Positions 58,464 to 64,000 of a DNA stretch of 64,000 bases are shown piece by piece (position 1 is the stretch's first letter; every line of letters begins with the position of its first letter). Where the stretch lies: NCBI RefSeq assembly GCF_011064595.1, contig NZ_JAALJI010000003.1, positions 62,001 to 126,000 on the forward strand. Reading direction: 5' to 3'. Made by a program: the position numbers and the translations under genes. Below the pieces are notes generated by a model. It was not told the origin of the DNA. It worked only from the letters and a program-made list of their open reading frames with translations, and made no database searches. The stretch comes from Paludisphaera soli (lineage in GTDB: Bacteria > Planctomycetota > Planctomycetia > Isosphaerales > Isosphaeraceae).

Positions 58464-60044
58464 TCACTTGGATCCCTTGCTCAGCGAGACGAACCGGCTG
58501 GGGGCCGAGCTGGACTGCACGTAGAACGACAGGACGTCGCTCTTGGCGGCCAGCTCCTGGAACGACTTGACGTCGCCCACCGGCTGGATGCTCTTGTCGC
58601 TGACGATCTTCGTGATCAGGTCGCCCTGCTTGAGCCCTTCGGCCTCGGCGGGGCTGTTCTCCTTGACGTCGGAGACGAGAAGACCCTTGACGTCCTCGCC
58701 CAGGCCCAGGGTCTTGGCGAGCTCGGGCGTCAGCGGCTGGACTTCCAGGCCGAAGTCGCCCACCGGGGTCTTCTCCGGCTCCTTGGCCTGCTCACCGGCC
58801 TCGGACTTCTTCTCCATCTCGCGCTCGATGTCGAAGACGACGTTCTCAGCCGGCGCCGGGATGATCGTCGTCGTCTTGCGCTGGCCGTCGCGATAGTACT
58901 CGACCGGGTATTCCTGGCCGGCCGGGCTGGAGGCGACCTTGAGCCGGAAGGCGGGGATGCCGTCGACCTTCTCGCCGCCAAAGCCGACGATCACGTCGCC
59001 CTGCTTGAGTCCCGCCTTGTCGGCCGGGCTGCCCGCGACGATGTCGCCGACGAGGATGCCCTTGGAACCGTTCTCGATCCCGAGCTGCTTGGCCAGCACC
59101 GGGGTGAGCGGGTCGAGCTTGATGCCGATCCGCGAGCGGCTGACCTTGCCCGACTTGATGAGCTGATCGGCCACGTTCTCGGCCATGTCGATGGGGATCG
59201 CGAAGCCGATGCCGTCGTTGCCGCGACCGCCGGTGACGATCGCCGAGTTCACGCCGACCACCTCGCCGGCCATGTTGACGAGCGGCCCGCCGGAGTTGCC
59301 CGGGTTGATGGCCGCATCGGTTTGGAGGAACGACTCGTAGTCGTTGATCCGGACGTTGTTCCGCTCGGTGGCGGAGATGATGCCGGTGGTGACGCTTTGG
59401 CTCAGCTCAAAGGGGGAGCCGACGGCCATGACGAGGTCGCCGACCTTCAACTTCTGGCTGTCACCGCGCGGCAGGGCCGGATAATTGGTGGTGTCGACCT
59501 TGATGACCGCCACGTCCGATTTCTCATCGGCCCCCACGACCGTCGCGGGGAGTTCGATGCCGTCGTGGAAGCCGACGGTGATCTTCTCGGCCCCTTCGAT
59601 GACGTGGTTGTTGGTCAAGATGTGGCCCTGGTCGTCATAGACGAAGCCGGAGCCGACGCCGCTGCCAGGGCCGCCGAACTGATTCTTCTCGGGCATGCCT
59701 TCAGGGCCGAAGAACTTCTTGAGCATCTCCTCAAGGTCCTTCATGTCACGCGGCGACTGGGGACCGCGACCGTTACCGCCGGGACCGCCCGGGTTGCCCG
59801 GCAACGGGAACTGGAAGTTCCTCAGGTTGGGGCCCGAAGCCTTCTTCTTGACGCTGATCAGGACCGCCGAGGGCTTCACGAACTCGGCGACCGACTCGTA
59901 GGCCTGCGAGAGCGCCTCGGCGACCTTCTGCCCCTCGGGGGAAACCTTGGGCGCGGCCGGCATCGGCCGTAGGACGCCCGTCGAGCTGACCAGGGCGGCC
60001 GAGGAGACCACCAGGGCCGCCCAGGCGACGGGATTTCGACTCAT
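58464..60044 (-). CDS. DegP/HtrA-like serine protease with two PDZ domains
   Basis: 526 aa. The ATG at 60044 is preceded by GAGGAGAAGG. An uncleaved or cleavable N-terminal hydrophobic segment (about 5-25) directs export. The trypsin-like domain has the triad H147 (TNNHVIEG), D177 (SDVAVIKVD) and S251 (NPGNSGGP). An inserted Gly/Pro/Asn-rich loop (about 78-100, PGGPGGNGRGP) precedes it. PDZ1 covers about 300-395 and PDZ2 about 425-515, each with a GD-I/L carboxylate-binding region (LKQGDVIVGFGG, LKQGDLITKI). It probably handles misfolded envelope proteins. No CIRCE or clear sigma-32-like promoter was found upstream. Confidence 0.94.
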   Translation of the reverse strand: MSRNPVAWAALVVSSAALVSSTGVLRPMPAAPKVSPEGQKVAEALSQAYESVAEFVKPSAVLISVKKKASGPNLRNFQFPLPGNPGGPGGNGRGPQSPRDMKDLEEMLKKFFGPEGMPEKNQFGGPGSGVGSGFVYDDQGHILTNNHVIEGAEKITVGFHDGIELPATVVGADEKSDVAVIKVDTTNYPALPRGDSQKLKVGDLVMAVGSPFELSQSVTTGIISATERNNVRINDYESFLQTDAAINPGNSGGPLVNMAGEVVGVNSAIVTGGRGNDGIGFAIPIDMAENVADQLIKSGKVSRSRIGIKLDPLTPVLAKQLGIENGSKGILVGDIVAGSPADKAGLKQGDVIVGFGGEKVDGIPAFRLKVASSPAGQEYPVEYYRDGQRKTTTIIPAPAENVVFDIEREMEKKSEAGEQAKEPEKTPVGDFGLEVQPLTPELAKTLGLGEDVKGLLVSDVKENSPAEAEGLKQGDLITKIVSDKSIQPVGDVKSFQELAAKSDVLSFYVQSSSAPSRFVSLSKGSK

Positions 60045-60740
60045 ATTCTGCCTTCTCCTCTTGAAAATCCTGAATAGCGACGGGCTCCGAGAATGACCGG
60101 CCCGCCCGAAACGCATGATCCGGCAAGTCCCGAGGGGGTTCGCCTCGGGCTTTCCGGCCTGATCGTGTGCAATTCCCCATTCCTACGAAGGGTCTTGCCC
60201 AAAGGTTTGTTCATCAAATCCGAGAATCCTCGGCGTGATGAAGAGTATGGAATCTCCGGAATTCGGATCGAACTCTCGGTGCCGCAGGCGAGTGACTGTC
60301 CCAACCGCCTCGACCCGCGAGCGGCGGGCACCATTCCCATTTGGGTTCGTTCGTCCCCACCGAGAACGAAGCCAAATCTCCACAACTCATTTTACCGATT
60401 CGCCTTGCGACACCGGAAGACACGTAGAAATTGGCTTCGTTCGGCGTGCTTTCCCGTTCGACGGAAGGCTTGATCGAACCGCACGACCTTTCATTAGGGC
60501 CAAGGCTCTCGTCGTGGTCTTCGGATCCTGCCCGCGAACATTCAACGGGTGGGGTCGCGAAGTCCTCTCCTGAAGGCGAGACCCCTCGAAGCCGGGTACG
60601 CACGGAAAGTCCCACCCTTACTGTACGATGGATAATGGCAATGCACGCGCCGGTCGGGTTCGATCCTGGAGCCTGACTTCGTTAGACTGGTCGGGCGGGC
60701 ATGATTGCGGCGCGTCCGAGAAGTGGTGGAGTGGACGAAG
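60045..60740. other. 696-bp divergent intergenic region, relatively AT-rich
   Basis: It separates the DegP-like gene (minus) and the rlmN-like gene (plus). It contains a 7-bp hairpin (CCCGAGG, 60129-60135, with CCTCGGG, 60143-60149) in the protease leader and three copies of a 12-13-bp element (separate entry). GATAAT at about 60631-60636 might be a -10 box for the rlmN-like gene, without a good -35. Short open frames here lack support. Confidence 0.5.
60341..60443. repeat. Three copies of a 12-13-bp element in the degP/rlmN intergenic region
   Basis: TTGGGTTCGTTCG at 60341-60353 and TTGGCTTCGTTCG at 60431-60443 are direct copies with one mismatch. GAACGAAGCCAA at 60364-60375 is an exact inverted copy of the core. 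The inverted pair 60364-60375/60431-60442 could also form a 12-bp stem. This could be a binding site array for a regulator of either divergent gene. Confidence 0.5.
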
Positions 60741-61778
60741 ATGGACCCCAGGAACGTCAGGCCGAGCGAACTGGAGGTCTGGGCCGCCGAGCGGGATTGC
60801 GACGCGACCGTCGTTCGCAAACTGCTCTCCGCCATCTTTCGACGCGGCGTCCTCGAACCGGGACGGTGGATGGCGGAGTCGCAGATCCCGAAGCGGCTCG
60901 CCCTGTCCGTCGCGCCGTCCCCCCTGCCCCGCCTGACGCTCGACGGGTCGGTCGTCTCGCCGAAGGACGGATTCCAGAAGCTCCGATTCCGGACCGGCGA
61001 GGGGCTGGCGTTGGAAACGGTCCTGATCCCCCTCCATAAAGAAGGCGCGGTCAGCGTCTGCCTCTCGTCTCAGATCGGTTGCGCGATGGGCTGCACGTTC
61101 TGCGCGACCGCCCGGATGGCGATCCGGCGCAATCTCCAGGCCTGGGAGATCATCGACCAGTTCCTCCAGGCTCGCGAGCTGGTGCAGGCTCAGGGGCGAC
61201 GGGTGACGGGCGCCGTGTTCATGGGGATGGGCGAGCCTTTCCTCAATTACGACCATGTCCTGACGGCGGCCGACCTCCTGCGAAGCTCGTCGGCGGGGTC
61301 GGTGGCCGCGAAGGCCATCACGATCAGCACCGTGGGGCTCGTCCCGGAGATCGACCGCTATACTCGGGAAGGGCATCGCTACCGACTGGCCGTCAGCCTG
61401 GGCGCGGCGACCGACGCGAAGCGCAAAGAACTGGTCCCGGTGGCCTCGCGCTGGCCGGTCGCCGAGGTCGTGGCGGCGGCGCGTCGGCATGCGCTCGCCA
61501 GGCGAGCCCGCGTGACGCTGGCTTACGTCTGCATCGGCGGCGTGAACGTTGGCGAGGAGGACGCCCGGGCCCTGGGCGAGTTGATCGGCGACACGCCGGT
61601 CCGGGTCGACCTCATCGAGGTCACGGACACGACCGGCCGCTACCTTCCGCCCACGGCGGAGGAACTCCAGGCGTTTCGCGACGCCCTGACGCGTCACGTC
61701 GGACAGCCGATCGTCCGCCGCTACTCCGGCGGCAAGGACATCCAGGCCGCCTGCGGCACCCTCGCGGGCGTCGGTTGA
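60741..61778 (+). CDS. RlmN-type 23S rRNA (and tRNA) adenine C2 methyltransferase, radical SAM
   Basis: 345 aa. The radical SAM cluster cysteines are C114, C118 and C121 in CAMGCTFC, preceded by VCLSSQIG. The GEP-type SAM motif is MGMGEPFLN. The C-terminal methyl-carrying cysteine is C338 in AACGTL, as in RlmN and Cfr. The gene is short for RlmN and the N-terminal accessory domain is abbreviated. It methylates A2503-type sites by a ping-pong mechanism; Cfr-like C8 activity cannot be excluded from sequence. The ATG at 60741 has GGAG ten bases upstream. Confidence 0.88.
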   Translation: MDPRNVRPSELEVWAAERDCDATVVRKLLSAIFRRGVLEPGRWMAESQIPKRLALSVAPSPLPRLTLDGSVVSPKDGFQKLRFRTGEGLALETVLIPLHKEGAVSVCLSSQIGCAMGCTFCATARMAIRRNLQAWEIIDQFLQARELVQAQGRRVTGAVFMGMGEPFLNYDHVLTAADLLRSSSAGSVAAKAITISTVGLVPEIDRYTREGHRYRLAVSLGAATDAKRKELVPVASRWPVAEVVAAARRHALARRARVTLAYVCIGGVNVGEEDARALGELIGDTPVRVDLIEVTDTTGRYLPPTAEELQAFRDALTRHVGQPIVRRYSGGKDIQAACGTLAGVG

Positions 61779-61903
61779 AACGGATCGCCGATGCCCGTCG
61801 ATCGACACTGGCGGGGCCGCGGGCGGGCCTATAGAATCGAGCCGCCTCAAGCCCTAGCGGCGCTCCCCGGTTGGATCGAGCGTACCGCGGTCGAGGGCAT
61901 TGC

Positions 61904-61934
61904 TAGGCCTGCGACGCGATGCGTCGCAGGCCTA
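61904..61934. repeat. Perfect 14-bp inverted repeat upstream of the slipin-RT operon
   Basis: TAGGCCTGCGACGC (61904-61917) is followed by GAT and its exact complement (61921-61934). It lies 126 bp after the rlmN-like stop and 250 bp before the slipin start. No T-tract follows, so it is not a classical terminator; it may end the rlmN transcript or open a structured RNA. Confidence 0.75.
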
Positions 61935-61953
61935 ACGTCGGAGGGAAGACAGG

Positions 61954-62020
61954 GAGGCCCGAGCCTCAGGGCGAGGGTCCTCTCGCCGGCCGCGGGAGAC
62001 CGCGGCTCGCGATCGCCCTG
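61954..62020 (+). ncRNA. Candidate structured RNA upstream of the retron-like RT operon
   Basis: Nested pairings can be drawn by eye. GAGGC(61954-61958)/GCCTC(61963-61967) is a small hairpin. CAGGGCGA (61967-61974)/TCGCCCTG (62013-62020) is an 8-bp closing stem. Inside it GCCGCGG (61989-61995)/CCGCGGC (62000-62006) is a 7-bp hairpin with a GAGA tetraloop. In retrons the msr-msd RNA lies upstream of the RT. I cannot identify the branching guanosine or the a1/a2 repeats, and GC-rich DNA pairs easily by chance. Confidence 0.3.
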
Positions 62021-62183
62021 CGTCGGACCGGATACCTGTCGGGCTGCCGAGGGCCTTAGGCTCGCCGGCGCCCGGCATCAAGGATCGGCCCGCGATCGCC
62101 GGCTTGCCCGGCCGCCCCCTCCGACTCGCCGTCATCCCAGCGTCGGTCCCACGAGGGACATTCGTCGTCGAGAGGAGCCGGTC

Positions 62184-62912
62184 GTGTTGCGCCGCACCGT
62201 GATCGTCCGCGAATATGAGCGGGGCCTGCTCTACGAGCACGGCCGGTTCCTTGAGACGCTCCCGCCGGGCCGCTATCGGTCGTGGTTCTGGCAGGACCGA
62301 AACATCGAACGCATCGACGTCCGCGAAGTCAGCGAGACCGTCGAGGCGCAGGAGATCCTCACCAGCGAGAAGATCGGAGTCCGCGTCACCCTGATCGCGC
62401 AATATCGGGTCGCGGATCCGGTCGCCGCGAAACACCGGGTCGAGGATTATCACTCTCAGCTCTATCAGGACCTCCAGCTCACGCTCCGCGAAGCCATCAC
62501 CGGGCGGACCCTGGAAGAGCTGTTGAAGGAGCGCGAGCTGCTGGGGAAGAACCTGTTCGAAAGCGTCGCGCCCCGGGCGACGTCCTACGGCCTGGAGCTG
62601 ACCCGGGTGGGCGTCAAGGACATGGTGCTGCCTGGCTCGGTCCGCTCGGTCTTCCTGCAAGAGGTCGAGGCCGACCTGAAAGGACGGGCCGGCCTGGCCA
62701 CCGCTCGCCACGAGGTCGCCGCGGCGCGGGCCCGGGCGAACACGGCTCGACTCTTCCAGGAGAATCCCCTGCTCCTGCGGCTACAGGAGTTGGAGATGCT
62801 GTCCCGGCTCGCCTCAAAGTCCGGGAACGTCGTCATCATCCCCGGCCTGGACTCATTCCTGGCGAAGCCGCCGATGGTTTCCCCACCCTCCGAGCCGGAC
62901 CGCCCGGCATGA
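62184..62912 (+). CDS. Slipin family SPFH/band 7 protein
   Basis: 242 aa from a GTG at 62184, with GAGGAG seven bases upstream. The SPFH domain runs from about residue 5 (EYERGLLYEHGRFLETLPPG) through LTSEKIGVRVTLIAQYRVADP to VKDMVLPGSVRSVFLQEVEAD. A helical coiled region (about 170-220) follows. No transmembrane segment precedes the domain, unlike typical slipins, so membrane attachment would be peripheral. Its stop codon overlaps the RT start (ATGA), so the two proteins are translationally coupled. SPFH proteins form membrane-associated rings; here the role in the RT unit is unknown. Confidence 0.88.
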   Translation: MLRRTVIVREYERGLLYEHGRFLETLPPGRYRSWFWQDRNIERIDVREVSETVEAQEILTSEKIGVRVTLIAQYRVADPVAAKHRVEDYHSQLYQDLQLTLREAITGRTLEELLKERELLGKNLFESVAPRATSYGLELTRVGVKDMVLPGSVRSVFLQEVEADLKGRAGLATARHEVAAARARANTARLFQENPLLLRLQELEMLSRLASKSGNVVIIPGLDSFLAKPPMVSPPSEPDRPA

Positions 62913-63850
62913 GCCCCTGGCGTCCGCTCGGCCGCCTGATCCCGACGGCCTTGCGGTCGATCCTGCCCAGGTTCGAGCACGATTCCGGCGCGATGGGACG
63001 ACTTTCCACGATCCTCGGGTTGTCCGAGGACGAACTCCGCGCGTTCCGCCTGGGCCCTCGCTACCACTATCGCCCGTTCACGATCCCCAAGCCCGACGGC
63101 CGCAACCGACGGCTCCTCGCCCCATCCGCCGCCCTGAAACGACTCCAGCGAAGTTTGCTCGACGAGTACCTTGGCCGGCTTCCGGTCCATCCCTGCGCGA
63201 CGGCTTTTCATCCCGGGGCGTCGACGGTGCGGCATGCGCTCCCCCACGCCCGCGGGACGCGGATCGCCACGGTCGACCTCCGCGACTTCTTCGAGTCGAC
63301 GACCGCGGCGCGAGTCCGTCGGTTTTTCGTCTCGAAAGGTTGGCGAGGCGAATCGTTGGGCGTGCTGATGCGCCTCTGCACCTACCGCGGCTGCCTGCCG
63401 CAGGGCGCGCCCACGAGCCCTTGCCTGAGCAATCTCGTGAACGAGCGGCTCGACGATCGGCTTCGGGTCCTCGCCCGCCGATCGGGAGGGCGCTACACGC
63501 GTTACGGCGACGACCTGGCGTTTTCCTGGGTCGAACGGCCCATGCCGGCGGGGTTTCAGCGATCCATCGAAGCGGCCCTGGAACGATCGGGCTATTCCAT
63601 CCAGCCGCGCAAGGGCTGGCTCGTCAGGGAGGCCCGCGGACGGCCGCAGGTCACGGGGGTGGTCCTCGCCGGGGACGGGCGATTGCACGTCCCCTGGCGA
63701 TACCGACTTCGGACGGCCTGGCTGCGCTGGCGAGGCTTCTGGAGCCGAGACCCCCACGTGCGGGCGCAGTGGAGGGGCCGCCAAGCGTATCGGCGGATGG
63801 TCGAGCGGGGGAAGGCCGGGCCACGTCGCCGACCTGGGAGAAGCAGCTGA
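62909..63850 (+). CDS. Retron-type reverse transcriptase
   Basis: 313 aa. RT motifs are in order: FTIPKPDGRNRRLLAP (fingers), HALPH at H109-H113 (position of the retron NAxxH motif), VDLRDFF with catalytic D123, LPQGAPTSP (163-171), YGDD at 199-202 with catalytic D201/D202, and QVTGVVL (V248-G250) matching the retron VTG motif. Both active-site aspartate motifs are intact, so it should polymerise DNA. A basic C-terminal tail (WRGRQAYRRMVERGK) could bind RNA. There is no maturase X or HNH domain, arguing against a group II intron. The start overlaps the slipin stop. It may be part of a retron-like defence or regulatory system, or domesticated. Confidence 0.9.
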   Translation: MSPWRPLGRLIPTALRSILPRFEHDSGAMGRLSTILGLSEDELRAFRLGPRYHYRPFTIPKPDGRNRRLLAPSAALKRLQRSLLDEYLGRLPVHPCATAFHPGASTVRHALPHARGTRIATVDLRDFFESTTAARVRRFFVSKGWRGESLGVLMRLCTYRGCLPQGAPTSPCLSNLVNERLDDRLRVLARRSGGRYTRYGDDLAFSWVERPMPAGFQRSIEAALERSGYSIQPRKGWLVREARGRPQVTGVVLAGDGRLHVPWRYRLRTAWLRWRGFWSRDPHVRAQWRGRQAYRRMVERGKAGPRRRPGRSS

Positions 63851-63909
63851 GCACGCCGCGGCCCGTGGGAAGCCACCGCGGCGGGGTCGATTGAAAGCCG
63901 GAGGCAGGA

Positions 63910-64000
63910 TCAGGACTTGCGCGAGCGGGCGCGGCGGGCGGTGTCGTGACGCAGGGCCGCGACGAGTTCCAGGGTGGCCTTCGCGAAGGGGCGAAGCGCG
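63910..64000 (-). CDS. C-terminal end of an unidentified protein (5' part outside window)
   Basis: A TGA at 63910-63912 ends a minus-strand frame that stays open to the window edge. The visible 29 residues read ALRPFAKATLELVAALRHD followed by a basic tail, TARRARSRKS. Third positions are strongly GC-biased like real genes here. It converges on the RT gene with 59 bp between stops. Product not identifiable. Confidence 0.5.
   Translation of the reverse strand, partial: ALRPFAKATLELVAALRHDTARRARSRKS

Noticed and set aside
60045-60740. CIRCE (HrcA) heat-shock operator upstream of the DegP-like gene
   Set aside because: No TTAGCACTC/GAGTGCTAA pair is present.
62909-63850. Group II intron encoding the RT
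   Set aside because: No maturase X or endonuclease domain, no recognisable intron domain V, and the gene is coupled to an upstream ORF rather than lying inside an intron.

Overview
The window is high-GC DNA from a planctomycete, most likely family Isosphaeraceae (Singulisphaera/Paludisphaera-like). The lineage call is inference. It rests on a DUF1559 prepilin-like protein, a prenyltransferase-repeat protein running into a DUF1080 domain, an EF-G with the AHIDSGKTT G1 motif of the spirochaete/planctomycete/mitochondrial subfamily, secreted M16 peptidase pairs, and very large secreted proteins of unknown function. No phage, insertion sequence, CRISPR array or rRNA operon is visible, and the window reads as core chromosome.

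Layout. 1-10.7 kb: secreted or envelope hydrolases (partial prenyltransferase/DUF1080 protein, a 1450-aa triple amidohydrolase, a metallo-beta-lactamase-fold protein, a catalytic/non-catalytic M16 pair) plus a lone receiver protein. 10.7-18.4 kb: LpxL-like acyltransferase, Gfo/Idh/MocA oxidoreductase, tyrS, a CPBP protease, two small ORFs and a glycogen-debranching enzyme. 18.5-20.1 kb: two identical tRNA-Asn genes, a ribbon-helix-helix regulator and a GbsR/MarR-type regulator. 20.1-31.6 kb: a coiled-coil membrane protein, polA, coaE, rho, ribH, two small uncharacterised proteins and a class I fumarase. 31.6-38.8 kb, minus strand: a divergent enolase, an APH-fold kinase and a TIM-barrel isomerase in one tight cluster, then a 1282-aa secreted glycoside-hydrolase-like protein. 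39-47 kb: MBL hydrolase, GT39-like membrane protein, glpK, an MFS transporter, and a DUF1559 protein overlapping a sorbosone-dehydrogenase-like gene. 47-60 kb: ppdK, DUF3179 protein, fusA, a signal-peptidase-like protein lacking its catalytic lysine, HIT protein, PIN/TRAM protein, AlaC-like aminotransferase and a DegP-like protease. 60.7-63.9 kb: an RlmN-type radical SAM enzyme, then a slipin (SPFH) gene overlapping by 4 bp a retron-type reverse transcriptase, preceded by about 400 bp of structured non-coding DNA. The last 91 bp hold the 3' end of another gene.

Working together: polA, coaE, rho, ribH, tyrS, fusA, ppdK, glpK, fumarase and enolase are housekeeping functions in short or single-gene units. 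Several convergent pairs share bidirectional hairpin terminators. The strongest candidate for an undescribed system is the translationally coupled slipin + retron-like RT pair with its structured upstream region. Second is the enolase-kinase-isomerase cluster, whose enolase carries two active-site substitutions.
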